NCBI GenBank assembly: GCA_016717345.1
Contig: JADKFR010000001.1
Coordinates: forward strand, 186,001 to 250,000
Reading direction: 5' to 3'
DNA from: Propionibacteriaceae bacterium
GTDB taxonomy: Bacteria; Actinomycetota; Actinomycetes; Propionibacteriales; Propionibacteriaceae
DNA length: 64,000 nucleotides
Shown: positions 25,436 through 38,555 of the stretch, piece after piece
How positions within the stretch are numbered: position 1 is the first letter of the stretch
Layout of the letters: each line of letters begins with the position of its first letter
Notes under the pieces: model-generated
Told to the model about the DNA's origin: nothing
Seen by the model: only the letters and a program-made list of their open reading frames with translations
Databases searched by the model: none
Program-made: the position numbers and the translations under genes

Positions 25436-26241
25436 CGTCCGCACCAGAACAAGTGTCGAGCTTCGAAGTCCTGCACGCTCACCAGGCGGTCGCAGACCAG
25501 ACATGGCTGCCCTGCCCGGCGATACACGTACACCTCGCCACCGTGGCGATCCACCCGCGGCGCCCGCCCGGTGGCGTCCGGCCCGTGCTCGGGAAGCACC
25601 GTGTCGATCCGGCCGTCCCTGACTCCCAGCGGCATCAGGGTGGTCAGGTCCGTCCAGATCCGGTTCCACCGGCGGCGAGTGACCTCCCGGCCAGGAGTCA
25701 GCGGATGCAGGCGCTGCCGAAACAGCACTTCGCAGCGATAGATGTTGCCCACCCCGGCGCAGACGCGCTGGTCCATCAGCAGCGACGCCACCGCGCGGTC
25801 GGAACGGCTCACCCTGGCCCAAGAGGACGCCATGGCTGCGTCGCTGCGCAGCGGGTCGGGCCCCAGCGCCGCGGTGACGCCCGCCTGTTCGGCCGGGGTG
25901 ATCAGGGCGCAAGTCTGCGGTCCCCGCAGCTCCGCCGCCTGCTCGCCGTTGTCGATGCGCAGTCGCAGGGTGTCGCCGGCTGCGACCGGGACCGCCGGGC
26001 CGAGCCGGAGCTTGCCGATCAGCCCGAGATGGACGTGGACCAGCAGCTCTGTGTTCACGTCCGAGCCGAAACCGATGAACAGGTTCTTGCCGTAGGCCTC
26101 GGCGCCGGTGAGCACCTGCCCGTCCAGCAACGCGGCAGCCTCGGCGAAGCGTCCCTGCGGTGAGGAGACGCGCACCACAGACCCGGCGAACGCTGCGGTC
26201 AGCTCACCGGCAAGGCGATGGGTGACGTGACCTTCCGGCAT
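25417..26241 (-). CDS. nei: Fpg/Nei-family DNA glycosylase (Nei1-like)
   Basis: A 274-residue base-excision repair glycosylase/AP lyase. The N-terminus MPEGHVTHRLAG supplies the catalytic Pro2 and Glu3; the MPEGH start resembles mycobacterial Nei1 rather than Fpg. The helix-two-turn-helix region CAGVGNIYRCEVLF is present, and the C-terminal zinc finger is CLVCDR to WCGRCQ with four cysteines. It removes oxidised pyrimidines from DNA. The ATG at 26241 is preceded by AAGGAG; a longer frame upstream would place the catalytic proline internally and is excluded. It overlaps the uncharacterised gene downstream. Confidence 0.93.
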   Translation of the reverse strand: MPEGHVTHRLAGELTAAFAGSVVRVSSPQGRFAEAAALLDGQVLTGAEAYGKNLFIGFGSDVNTELLVHVHLGLIGKLRLGPAVPVAAGDTLRLRIDNGEQAAELRGPQTCALITPAEQAGVTAALGPDPLRSDAAMASSWARVSRSDRAVASLLMDQRVCAGVGNIYRCEVLFRQRLHPLTPGREVTRRRWNRIWTDLTTLMPLGVRDGRIDTVLPEHGPDATGRAPRVDRHGGEVYVYRRAGQPCLVCDRLVSVQDFEARHLFWCGRCQRRR

Positions 26242-26441
26242 CGGGCTCCTTGTCCTGGACGGGTCTGACGAGTGTACGTGGGGCTCCCCCAGCCCTGGCG
26301 CAGGCGTGGGCGCGGGCGATTTCGGAGGCCCGGTGATGCCCGACACGACCACCTCCCGGGGCCTGAGCGTGGAGCGAGATAGGGTCCAACGGTAAGCCGG
26401 CAGCTGAGTAGACACCCCGAACTCCCAGATGAGGAATGCTG

Positions 26442-29033
<2,592 letters not shown>

Positions 29034-29106
29034 GGGTCAACCCCTGCGGCGCCTCGTCGGCAGAGCGGCGGCGCCGTCGGGTGGAGGTGCCGATGCGCAG
29101 GCCGTG

Positions 29107-29286
29107 CTAGCTGGCGTCCCCGTCCTTCGATCGCCAGCCGGGTCCCATCACAAGGGCCACGAAGACCCCCGCGATGACGAGCGGAACGAACAGGATCACG
29201 GTGAGAAGTTCCATCGTGCTCGGCTCGTGAACGGCCGGCCAGGACGGCAGGGTCTCAAGAATGACCTGCGCAGGGAATGGAAGCAT
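29107..29286 (-). CDS. Small single-pass membrane protein
   Basis: A 59-residue protein. The N-terminal part contains ETLPSWPAVHEPSTMELL and a long hydrophobic segment LTVILFVPLVIAGVFVALVM forms one membrane helix, followed by a short basic/acidic tail. I recall short actinobacterial proteins with a similar P.WP.V.EP.T pattern before a membrane helix, but I cannot name a function. The ATG at 29286 is supported by TAGCCT exactly six bases upstream on the minus strand (leaderless); an internal ATG at 29214 would remove the PAVHEP motif. It is divergent from pyrR. Confidence 0.6.
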   Translation of the reverse strand: MLPFPAQVILETLPSWPAVHEPSTMELLTVILFVPLVIAGVFVALVMGPGWRSKDGDAS

Positions 29287-29292
29287 GCCCAC

Positions 29293-29316
29293 AGGCTAGT
29301 GGACCTGGGCTAGATT
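29293..29316. promoter_or_regulatory. Close divergent -10 boxes of the small membrane gene and pyrR
   Basis: TAGCCT on the minus strand (29298-29293) serves the small membrane gene; TAGATT at 29311-29316 on the plus strand would start a pyrR transcript with a leader of about 60 bases. Both boxes overlap GCTAG sequences. Confidence 0.4.
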
Positions 29317-29378
29317 GGCGGTTCGAAGCCGGCCACGTCCCACTGGTGAAGGCCGTCGGAGACACAGGAGCGACCGCG

Positions 29379-29957
29379 TTGAGTCAGCCACCCACTGGCA
29401 GCCCCGACATCGAACCCGTTCGAGTCATCATCGACGAAACCGAACTGGCTCGGACGGTGGCCCGCATGGCGCACCAGATCCTGGAGGCCAACCGGGGGGC
29501 GGCCAACCTGTTGCTGCTCGGAATCCCCACCCGAGGCGTCTGCCTGGCGAACCGTTTGGCCGCCCTGATCGAGCAGATCGAGGGTGCGCCGGTGAGGGTC
29601 GGGCAACTCGACATCACCATGTACCGCGACGACCTGCGTCGTCATCCGACCCGGCTCGTGGGCCGGACGTCCATCCCGGGAAGCATCGACGACGCCGTCG
29701 TGGTGCTGGTCGACGACGTCCTGTTCTCCGGACGGACGATCGCCGCCGCCTTCGACGCGCTGCGCGACCTCGGGCGGCCACGAGCGGTCCGGCTGGCCGT
29801 CCTTGTCGACCGGGGGCACCGGGAGTTGCCGATCGCCGCTGACAACGTGGGACGCAGCATCTCCACCGCTGCCGACGAGCGGGTTGCCGTCCGGCTGAGC
29901 GAGGTCGACGGCTACGACCGGGTCACCATCGCACGCGTGAAGGAGGGCCAGCCGTGA
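29379..29957 (+). CDS. pyrR: PyrR bifunctional pyrimidine regulator / uracil phosphoribosyltransferase
   Basis: A 192-residue member of the PyrR family, which binds pyr mRNA in response to UMP/UTP and also has uracil phosphoribosyltransferase activity. The PRPP-binding motif is VVVLVDDVLFSGRTIAAA, and the LLLLGIPTRGVCLA and DITMYRDDL segments are conserved in PyrR. The TTG at 29379 is preferred, since AGGAG lies eight bases upstream; a GTG at 29346 is possible but lacks a ribosome site. The stop overlaps the pyrB start (GTGA). The short leader upstream could contain the RNA target of PyrR, but no clear hairpin is evident. Confidence 0.9.
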   Translation: MSQPPTGSPDIEPVRVIIDETELARTVARMAHQILEANRGAANLLLLGIPTRGVCLANRLAALIEQIEGAPVRVGQLDITMYRDDLRRHPTRLVGRTSIPGSIDDAVVVLVDDVLFSGRTIAAAFDALRDLGRPRAVRLAVLVDRGHRELPIAADNVGRSISTAADERVAVRLSEVDGYDRVTIARVKEGQP

Positions 29958-30895
29958 GGCACCTGTTGAGCACCGGAGACCTGAGCCTGACCGAGGCCGA
30001 AGCCATCCTCGACGTTGCCGAAGAGATGCAGCAGGTGCAGACCCGTCCGGTGAAGAAGCTGCCGACCCTGCGCGGTCGCACCATCGTGAACATGTTCTTC
30101 GAGGACTCCACCCGCACCCGCACCTCCTTCGAGATCGCGGGCAAGTGGCTGTCGGCCGACACCATCAACGTCTCGGCGAAGGGGTCGTCCACCTCCAAGG
30201 GCGAGTCGCTGCGGGACACGATGCTCACGCTGGACGCCATGGGAGTCGACGCCTTCGTGATTCGGCACTCCTCCTCGGGAGCCGTCGCGCAAGCGGCCGG
30301 GTGGGTCCGCGCCCACGTCGTCAACGCCGGGGACGGCCAGCATGAGCACCCGACCCAAGCGCTCCTGGACGCCTATGCCATCCGTCGCCACTTCCGAGCG
30401 TTGGGCAGGGAGGGCTGGCAGGGTAAGCGGATCGCGATCGTCGGGGACCTGCTGCATTCCAGGGTGGTGCGCAGCAACGTCCTGCTGCAGCGGACGCTGG
30501 GGGCCGAGATCGTCCTGGTCGCGCCCCCGACCCTGTTGCCCACCGGGGTCGAATCCTGGGGGTGCGAAGTCACCAGCGACTTCGACAGCGTGCTCGAGGG
30601 CGTCGACGTCGCCATGATGCTCCGCGTCCAACGCGAGCGGATGGCAGGGGGCTTCTTCCCCACCGCCAGGGAGTACGCCGACGGCTACGGCCTCAGCCTG
30701 GAACGCCTCAACCGGCTCAAGCCGGGCGCCGCGATCTGCCACCCAGGGCCGATGAACCGCGGCGTCGAGATCTCCAGCGAGGCCGCGGACGCGGCGAACT
30801 CGCTTGTCCTCGACCAGGTGGCGGCCGGCGTCGCCGTCCGCATGAGCGTGCTGTACCACCTGCTGGGTGGGTCCGACGAAGGAGAGACCGCGTGA
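29954..30895 (+). CDS. pyrB: Aspartate carbamoyltransferase catalytic chain
   Basis: A 313-residue enzyme that joins carbamoyl phosphate and aspartate in the second step of pyrimidine synthesis. The carbamoyl-phosphate motif appears as STRTRTSFE, the HPTQALLDAY motif is intact, and the aspartate-binding region HPGPMNRGVEI lies near the C-terminus. The GTG start overlaps the pyrR stop and the stop overlaps the pyrC start (both GTGA), giving a tightly coupled pyrRBC unit as in other actinobacteria. No regulatory chain (pyrI) is near. Confidence 0.97.
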   Translation: MRHLLSTGDLSLTEAEAILDVAEEMQQVQTRPVKKLPTLRGRTIVNMFFEDSTRTRTSFEIAGKWLSADTINVSAKGSSTSKGESLRDTMLTLDAMGVDAFVIRHSSSGAVAQAAGWVRAHVVNAGDGQHEHPTQALLDAYAIRRHFRALGREGWQGKRIAIVGDLLHSRVVRSNVLLQRTLGAEIVLVAPPTLLPTGVESWGCEVTSDFDSVLEGVDVAMMLRVQRERMAGGFFPTAREYADGYGLSLERLNRLKPGAAICHPGPMNRGVEISSEAADAANSLVLDQVAAGVAVRMSVLYHLLGGSDEGETA

Positions 30896-32163
30896 CATCC
30901 CTACTCATCACCGGGGCGGCTACCGCCGATGGCACTCGGGGAGACCTGTATGTCGTGGACGGCGTCTTCCGGGACCCCGCCGACGCCGGAGCCGGAGTCG
31001 AACGAATCGACGCTGACGGCTTGCTCGCCCTGCCTGGGCTGGTCGACCTCCACACCCACCTGCGCGAACCCGGACGCGAAGACGCCGAGACGGTGGATTC
31101 TGGGACTCGGGCCGCCGCGCGCGGCGGCTTCACCTGCGTGCACGCCATGGCGAACACCGACCCGGTCACCGACACCGCCGAGGCCGCCGAATACGTCGCC
31201 GCCCTCGGTGAGCGGGACGGGCACTGCCAAGTCGTCGCCGTGGGAGCGGTGACCAAGGGGCTGGGCGGAGAGGAACTCGCCGAGCTTGGCCTGATGGCCG
31301 CGTCGAAGGCTCGCGTCCGGCTGTTCTCCGATGACGGACGCTGCGTCTCCGACTCCCTGCTGATGCGCCGCGCCCTGACCTACGTGAAGCCCTTCGGCGG
31401 GCTGATCGCCCAGCATTCCCAGGATCCGCGACTGGCGGGTCCAGGGGCGTGCTGTCACGAGTCGGAGATCTCCGGCCGGCTCGGTCTCACCGGCTGGCCT
31501 TCGCAGGCCGAATCGGTCATCGTCGCCCGCGACGTCCAGTTGGCCGAACTCACCGATTCGAGGCTGCACGTCTGCCACGTGTCCACCGCCGAGAGCCTCG
31601 ACGTGATCCGCTGGGCCAAGCGCCGCGGCATCAAGGTGACAGCCGAAGCGACGCCCCACCACCTCTTCCTCGACACCCCCTTGGTGGAGGGCTTCGACAC
31701 GACGTTCAAGGTCAACCCGCCGCTGCGCACGTCCGAGCACCTCGAGGCACTGCGCGAGGCCCTCGCCGACGGGACCGTCGACACCGTGGGAACCGATCAT
31801 GCCCCCCACGCCCGGCAGGACAAGGACCATCCGTTCGACATCGCCCTGCCCGGGATGCTGGGCCTCGAACAAGCTCTGGCCGTGGTGATGGAGGTCATGA
31901 TCAACCCGGGACGGATGGATTGGCCCACGCTGGTCGATCGCATGTCCACGACGCCGGCCCGTCTCGGGCAGGTGGCTGGACAAGGACGACCGATCGCAGT
32001 CGGGGAACCTGCGAACCTCGTGCTGGTCGACCCCGCGGCCAGGGCCGCCGTCGACCGGGACGCGTCGGCCTCCCGCTCCCGCAACAACCCGTACCACGGG
32101 CGCGACCTGCCGGATCCGGTGGTCGCCACCCTCTGGCGGGGTGACGTCACCTATCGGCGCTGA
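30892..32163 (+). CDS. pyrC: Dihydroorotase
   Basis: A 423-residue zinc amidohydrolase that cyclises carbamoyl aspartate to dihydroorotate. The metal-binding DLHTHLREPG is near residue 60, followed by further ligands in IAQHSQDP and HVCHVSTAES, and the catalytic VGTDHAPH near residue 305, placing it in the class I dihydroorotases. The GTG start at 30892 has GGAG about ten bases upstream and overlaps the pyrB stop. The genes carAB, pyrD and others that often follow are absent here; a LacI-type regulator comes next. Confidence 0.96.
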   Translation: MTSLLITGAATADGTRGDLYVVDGVFRDPADAGAGVERIDADGLLALPGLVDLHTHLREPGREDAETVDSGTRAAARGGFTCVHAMANTDPVTDTAEAAEYVAALGERDGHCQVVAVGAVTKGLGGEELAELGLMAASKARVRLFSDDGRCVSDSLLMRRALTYVKPFGGLIAQHSQDPRLAGPGACCHESEISGRLGLTGWPSQAESVIVARDVQLAELTDSRLHVCHVSTAESLDVIRWAKRRGIKVTAEATPHHLFLDTPLVEGFDTTFKVNPPLRTSEHLEALREALADGTVDTVGTDHAPHARQDKDHPFDIALPGMLGLEQALAVVMEVMINPGRMDWPTLVDRMSTTPARLGQVAGQGRPIAVGEPANLVLVDPAARAAVDRDASASRSRNNPYHGRDLPDPVVATLWRGDVTYRR

Positions 32164-32253
32164 TCCCCGGCTCGGCCCGTCAGGAGCGCGACTCGCAAGG
32201 CTGGATCGTTTCACGACTAGACTGCGGCGCAACACGAACGAACGGGGTCCGCG

Positions 32254-33267
32254 ATGGCCAAGCAGCGTGCGAGCGTCAAGGATGTCGCGCAGCGTGCCGG
32301 GGTTTCCGTCGGAACCGTCTCCAACGTCCTGAATCGGCCGGAGACCGTCACCGAGCGGACGCGGCAACGCGTGGAGACCGCGATGGCGGACCTGAACTTC
32401 ATGCGCAACGCTTCGGCTCGCCAGTTGCGCGCCGGTGTCTCCACGACCGTGGGCGCGATCCTGACCGACCTCGGGAACCCCTTCTACACCGAGATCGCCC
32501 GCGGCATCGAGGATCGGCTGGCGGTGGACGGCCATGCTCTGATGGTGTGCAGCACCGATGAGGACCCGCAGCGGGAGGCCCGCTTCGTTCGCCAGTTCGC
32601 CGAGCAGGGGGTCCGCGGCATCCTGGTGACCCCCATGGTGTCCACGCCGGACCGGCTCCGCGAACTCGCCACCTTCGGGATCCCCTCGGTCCTCATCGAC
32701 TCACGCAGCGATACTCACGCCTCGGTCGGGGGGGACCACGTGGGAGGCGGCCGGTTGGCCCTGGAGCACCTCCTCGCCCAAGGACACCGGCACATCGTGT
32801 TCCTCAACGCCGACAAGCACCTTCAGCAGTCTCGCCACCGGCTCCGGGGAGCCGTTGAGGCCATCACGGCGGCGGGTCTCGATCCTGGCACGGTGTTGCA
32901 GGTGGTCAACCTGTCACAGCCGACCGCCAGCGAGGGCGAGCAGGCGTTGATCAAGCTGCTGGAAGGCCCTGAGCCGCGTCCCACCGCCCTCTTCTGCATC
33001 AACGACATCGTTGCCCTGGGCGTGATCAGGGGACTGCGAACTCGGGGGCTGCGCATCCCGCAGGACGTGGCCGTGGTGGGCTACGACGACCTCTACTGGG
33101 CTTCGGAGCTGATGACCCCGCTCACCTCGGTGCGGCAGCCGATGCGCCAGATCGGCTGGGCGGCCGCAGATCTGCTGCTGAGGGACCCTCTGGGTGCGAC
33201 GCACACCGTGTTCCCGCCGGAACTCATCGTCCGCAAGTCCTCGGACTACCAGCGTCCGGCCGACTGA
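32254..33267 (+). CDS. LacI-family transcriptional regulator
   Basis: A 337-residue repressor. The N-terminal LacI headpiece SVKDVAQRAGVSVGTVSNVLNRPETVTERTR is followed by the hinge helix ARQLRAG and a periplasmic-binding-protein-like effector domain (GAILTDLGNPFYTEIARG through the AVVGYDDLYWASELMTPLTSVRQP motif). The ligand, probably a sugar or nucleoside, is not evident and no transport or catabolic operon lies next to it. Upstream, CGTTTCACG and TAGACT resemble a half-operator and a -10 box. The gene converges on the thioesterase gene with 11 bases between. Confidence 0.9.
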   Translation: MAKQRASVKDVAQRAGVSVGTVSNVLNRPETVTERTRQRVETAMADLNFMRNASARQLRAGVSTTVGAILTDLGNPFYTEIARGIEDRLAVDGHALMVCSTDEDPQREARFVRQFAEQGVRGILVTPMVSTPDRLRELATFGIPSVLIDSRSDTHASVGGDHVGGGRLALEHLLAQGHRHIVFLNADKHLQQSRHRLRGAVEAITAAGLDPGTVLQVVNLSQPTASEGEQALIKLLEGPEPRPTALFCINDIVALGVIRGLRTRGLRIPQDVAVVGYDDLYWASELMTPLTSVRQPMRQIGWAAADLLLRDPLGATHTVFPPELIVRKSSDYQRPAD

Positions 33268-33278
33268 GGCTCAGCCCT

Positions 33279-34157
33279 TCAATCCGTTCTGTTTCGCTGC
33301 GGCACTGCGGGCCACAGCGAGGCGGCGCGGGCGGTCTCCTCGGGCAGCGGGACGGGCCTGCCGGCGGCGTCTGCACAGACCAGGACGGTCTGGGCCCTGC
33401 CGAGCACCAGGCCCGGCTCGAGCGGATCCTCAACCTGGGCGACCAAAGTCATCGACGTGCGCCCCAGGGCGGCGTACGCCGTCCGGACGACGTACGGCTC
33501 GATCCGGTGGGTGATCTGCCCCCGGTACTCCACGTCCTGGCGCACCACCATCCACGTCAGGTCGTCCTGAGCAGCCTGGTGCATCCGGGTGCGATCGGGA
33601 TCCGCGGGGTTCATCCTGATCCGGGCTTCAGCGAGGTAGTCGAAGAGCTTCACGTTGTTGACGTGTCCGTAGGAATCCAGATCCGACCAGCGCACGGACA
33701 GGTCGTGGTGATGGGCCGACTCCCCCACCCGGTACCGGGCCAACTCACGCAACGGCTCGCTGTCGCGCTGCTGGTCGGCGAACCAACGGCGCTCCGCCAC
33801 CGTCAGTCGTCGGGGACGGTTCGCTGCGAAGTCGAAGACGCACATACCCGTGCGTGCCCGCGCCATCACCTCCCCGGCCTGGCGAACCTCGTAGGCAACC
33901 CCGTAGCGTGCGGCACCCACCTCACAGACGCTCACCTCGACCGTCACCGGCTCGACCGAATACTCGATCGGACGCAGGAACTCCACCGCATGGGAGACGA
34001 CCACGGCAGAGGTCCCGAGCAGATGAGCGTTCGGGCCGGCCAGCAGGAAGGCCACGCGGGCTTCCTGCAGGTAGTCGACGACAAGTGCGTTGTTGATGTG
34101 CCCCTGGGCGTCCAGATCCACCCACCGCATCGGAACCTCGGCGACGTAGCCGCTCAC
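33279..34157 (-). CDS. Acyl-CoA thioesterase with two hotdog domains
   Basis: A 292-residue protein built of two hotdog folds: the first has MRWVDLDAQGHINNALVVDYLQEAR and the second VRWSDLDSYGHVNNVKLFDYLAEAR, each carrying the Asp and HxxN motif of 4-hydroxybenzoyl-CoA-thioesterase-like enzymes. It should hydrolyse acyl-CoA thioesters, with the double domain replacing a homodimer. The GTG start at 34157 overlaps the stop of the acyl-CoA synthetase gene (GTGA), so the synthetase and the thioesterase form an operon that could adjust acyl-CoA pools. Confidence 0.9.
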   Translation of the reverse strand: MSGYVAEVPMRWVDLDAQGHINNALVVDYLQEARVAFLLAGPNAHLLGTSAVVVSHAVEFLRPIEYSVEPVTVEVSVCEVGAARYGVAYEVRQAGEVMARARTGMCVFDFAANRPRRLTVAERRWFADQQRDSEPLRELARYRVGESAHHHDLSVRWSDLDSYGHVNNVKLFDYLAEARIRMNPADPDRTRMHQAAQDDLTWMVVRQDVEYRGQITHRIEPYVVRTAYAALGRTSMTLVAQVEDPLEPGLVLGRAQTVLVCADAAGRPVPLPEETARAASLWPAVPQRNRTD

Positions 34158-35986
34158 GCCGCGTCGTCACCCTCGTCGGGGTACAGTCCGGCGACCTGCT
34201 CAGCGAACCGCTGCGCCACCGTGGCTCGACGAACCTTCATGTTGGGGGTCACGCCCCCGTCGTCCACGGTGAACTCGGTGGGCAGGATCGCGAACTGCTT
34301 CACGGTCTCCCAGCGCTCGAGCTTGGCGTTGGCCGTCTCCATGAACCGTTCAATCGTGCGCCGCAACTCCGGATGCTGGGTGAGTTCCTCGTAGCTGAGG
34401 CCGGCCAGGTCGTGTCGAGCCGCCCACTTCGCCAGATTGTCACGGTCCATCGTGAGCAGGGCACCGATGTACTTGCGTCCGTCCCCGACCGCCACCGCCT
34501 GGGACACATACGGAATGGTGGCGGCGATCACCGTCTCGACCTTGACGGGGGCGACGTACTTGCCGCCGGAGGTCTTCATCAGGTCCTTCTTGCGATCGGT
34601 GATCGTGAGGTAGCCCTCGGAGTCCACCTTTCCGATGTCACCGGTGTGGAACCAGCCGTCGACCAGCACCTCGGCGGTGTGCTCCGGATCATTGTGGTAG
34701 CCGCGCATCACACCGGGCCCCTTGATGAGGACTTCACCGTCCTCAGCGATCCGGAACTCGGTACCTGGCAACGCGGGGCCGACCGTCCCGAAGCGCGGCT
34801 TGGCGGGAAGGTTCACCGAGGCGACAGCGCTCGTCTCGGTGAGTCCGTACCCCTCAACAACGAGGAGTCCGGCTGAGTAGAACCACGCCTGCACCTGCGA
34901 GCTGAGCTTGGCCGAGCCGGAGATGAAGAACTTGATGTTGCCACCCACCGTGGCCTTGAGCTTGCTGAAGACCACTCGATCCGCGAGCTGATAAGCGACC
35001 CGCATCGCCGGCGGCAGTGGCTTGCCGGCCAATCGGTACTCTCGGCTGGCGCGGCCCACGGCGAACGCCCAGCGGGCGATCCGTCCCTTCACACCGCTGC
35101 GCGGGGACGACAACATGACGGCCGCTCGGACCTTTTCGAAGATGCGGGGGGCGCCGCACATGAAGTCCGGCTTCACCTCTCCGAGTCCCTTGACGATTCG
35201 ATCCACCCGGCCGTCCACCGCAGAGGCGAACCCGATCGCCATCTGGCAGGCCAGCAAGGCCTTGCCGAACACGTGCGACAGCGGCAGCCACAGGTACTGC
35301 AGCGAATCCTCGTCGATGATGCCCAGGGAGTCGACCGCGAACCCCTCGTAGGCCCAGCTCCGGTGGACGAGCTCGACGCCCTTGGGCAGTCCAGTGGTTC
35401 CCGAGGTGTAGATCAAGGTCGCCAGAGTGTCACCGGTGATGACCTCGGCGGCCTCGGCGAGAGCCTGGGGATGCTCTCGGAGTGCCGCCTCGCCTCGGGC
35501 CTGGAGTTGGCTCCACGACAGCACATGCTCGCCGTCGCCCTCGCCGTCCATCAGGATGACGTGGTGGACGGCAGCACTGGCGTCCGGTTCGGCCTTCAGC
35601 TTGTCGGCCTGGTCGGCGTTCTCGGCGAACACCACCACCGCCCCGCAATGACGGACGATGTGGTCGAAGTCGGGACCCTGGGTGTTCGGGTAGATGGTCG
35701 TGGTGGCGCCGCCGGCGAGGTTGATGGCCAGGTCGGCCAGGACCCACTCCAGGCGAGTGTTCGCCACGATCACCACGCGCTGTTCGAGGCTCAGGCCCAG
35801 TGACAGCAACCCAGCCGCCAGAACCTGGGCGCGGTGTTGGGTCTCCCGCCAATCGATCGACGTCCAGATCCCAGCGGGGGTCAGGTACCTGAAGGCCTCT
35901 TTGGTGGGGGTGCGGGCCACCCGCCAGGCGAGAACGCCTCCGACAGTGGTCGGTTTTCCCGACAGCAATTCCTCAACCACGGACAT
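34154..35986 (-). CDS. Long-chain fatty-acid-CoA ligase (AMP-forming)
   Basis: A 610-residue adenylate-forming enzyme that activates fatty acids to acyl-CoA. The P-loop-like motif is TLIYTSGTTGLPKGVEL, the GYGLTETSA motif follows, and the hinge motif GWFHTGDIGKVDSEGYLTI precedes the C-terminal lid with DLMKTSGGKYVAP. The overall order is that of FAA1/FadD15-like synthetases. The ATG at 35986 has GGGAGG eight bases upstream. It is divergent from the MarR regulator, which may control it. Confidence 0.93.
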   Translation of the reverse strand: MSVVEELLSGKPTTVGGVLAWRVARTPTKEAFRYLTPAGIWTSIDWRETQHRAQVLAAGLLSLGLSLEQRVVIVANTRLEWVLADLAINLAGGATTTIYPNTQGPDFDHIVRHCGAVVVFAENADQADKLKAEPDASAAVHHVILMDGEGDGEHVLSWSQLQARGEAALREHPQALAEAAEVITGDTLATLIYTSGTTGLPKGVELVHRSWAYEGFAVDSLGIIDEDSLQYLWLPLSHVFGKALLACQMAIGFASAVDGRVDRIVKGLGEVKPDFMCGAPRIFEKVRAAVMLSSPRSGVKGRIARWAFAVGRASREYRLAGKPLPPAMRVAYQLADRVVFSKLKATVGGNIKFFISGSAKLSSQVQAWFYSAGLLVVEGYGLTETSAVASVNLPAKPRFGTVGPALPGTEFRIAEDGEVLIKGPGVMRGYHNDPEHTAEVLVDGWFHTGDIGKVDSEGYLTITDRKKDLMKTSGGKYVAPVKVETVIAATIPYVSQAVAVGDGRKYIGALLTMDRDNLAKWAARHDLAGLSYEELTQHPELRRTIERFMETANAKLERWETVKQFAILPTEFTVDDGGVTPNMKVRRATVAQRFAEQVAGLYPDEGDDAA

Positions 35987-36096
35987 CTGTGGGCCTCCCG
36001 AGCGCGTCGCGGACTGGTGAAGGCAGTCTAGGTGTGACACCATCCACCGCGGTAGGAAGCCGCGCACGCGCGGCGGGCGGCAAACAAGTTGAACGA

Positions 36097-36117
36097 TAAA
36101 CTTTCTAGGTTTAGGAT
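36097..36117 (+). promoter_or_regulatory. Operator-like dyad and -10 box of the MarR gene
   Basis: TAAAC TTTCTAG GTTTA (36097-36113) is a perfect 5-bp dyad in an AT-rich setting. TAGGAT (36112-36117) is six bases before the GTG at 36124, so the transcript is probably leaderless, and bound protein would cover the promoter. The site also lies 111 bases upstream of the divergent acyl-CoA ligase. Confidence 0.5.
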
Positions 36118-36123
36118 GGGTTC

Positions 36124-36597
36124 GTGGGTAATCTTCCAGAACCGATGACGACGGAGCCGAAGTGGCTCACCGCTGATCAGCAGCTCGTATGGCGCGCCTT
36201 CCTCGACGGGATCGCGTACGTCAACGAACGACTCGAGGACGAACTTCGTCCCTTCGGGCTGGACTTGGGCGAATACGAGATTCTGGTGCGACTGTCGGAA
36301 TCGCCGGACCATCAACTGCGGATGTCCGACCTGGCCGGACAGGCCCGACAGTCCCGCTCCCGACTCACCCACACCATCACCCGAATGGAACGCAAGGGAC
36401 TTGTCTGCCGAACCGCGTGCCCGGTCGATCGGCGGGGCGTGATCGCGGCGATGACCCCCGCGGGGTACCGCCTGCTGAAGTTGGCTGCGCCCTTCCATGT
36501 GGAGTCGGTCAGGCGAGTTCTGGTCGACCCGATTGCCCCCGAGGACTTCGAGTGTCTCGGGCGCGCCATGCGCTCCGTCCTCGACTCCGTCGACTGA
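36124..36597 (+). CDS. MarR-family transcriptional regulator
   Basis: A 157-residue winged-helix regulator with the MarR arrangement: an N-terminal dimerisation helix, LDLGEYEILVRLSES, the recognition region MSDLAGQARQSRSRLTHTITRMERKGLVCR with the basic wing DRRGVIAAMTPAGYRLL. The ligand is unknown; similar regulators respond to phenolic compounds or acyl-CoA. It is divergent from the long-chain acyl-CoA ligase and its own promoter has a dyad, so it probably represses itself and perhaps the ligase operon. Starts at a GTG without a ribosome site. Confidence 0.88.
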   Translation: MGNLPEPMTTEPKWLTADQQLVWRAFLDGIAYVNERLEDELRPFGLDLGEYEILVRLSESPDHQLRMSDLAGQARQSRSRLTHTITRMERKGLVCRTACPVDRRGVIAAMTPAGYRLLKLAAPFHVESVRRVLVDPIAPEDFECLGRAMRSVLDSVD

Positions 36598-36712
36598 GTC
36601 GGCGCCGCGAGCCCGCGAGGAGACCCGTCCACTCGCAGGCTGGCATACTTGCCCCTTGCGGCGTGCGATGGTGCGCACCCGAACGGCCCTCGCACATCGA
36701 CCGGAAGATCTC

Positions 36713-38395
<1,683 letters not shown>

Positions 38396-38460
38396 ACCCC
38401 GCCCCCGGGCGTCACACTCCGGGTCACGTTCCGGGGGGTCCGGTGGCTCCGGGGGCCCTG

Positions 38461-38515
38461 GGCTGGCTCCGGGCTGGCTCCGGGCTGGCTCCGGGCTGGC
38501 TCCGGGCTGGCTCCG
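38461..38515. repeat. 11-bp tandem repeat (GGCTGGCTCCG, five units)
   Basis: Five exact copies of GGCTGGCTCCG lie between ettA and the DUF222/HNH gene, with a further related GGTGGCTCCGG just upstream. Non-coding minisatellite. Confidence 0.9.
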
Positions 38516-38555
38516 GGCCTGCGATGCAACGTCGGCGAAAACTGTCAGTGGCTAT

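Noticed and set aside
26242..26415. Upstream extension of nei by 58 residues
   Set aside because: The catalytic proline must follow the initiator Met, which fixes the start at 26241.
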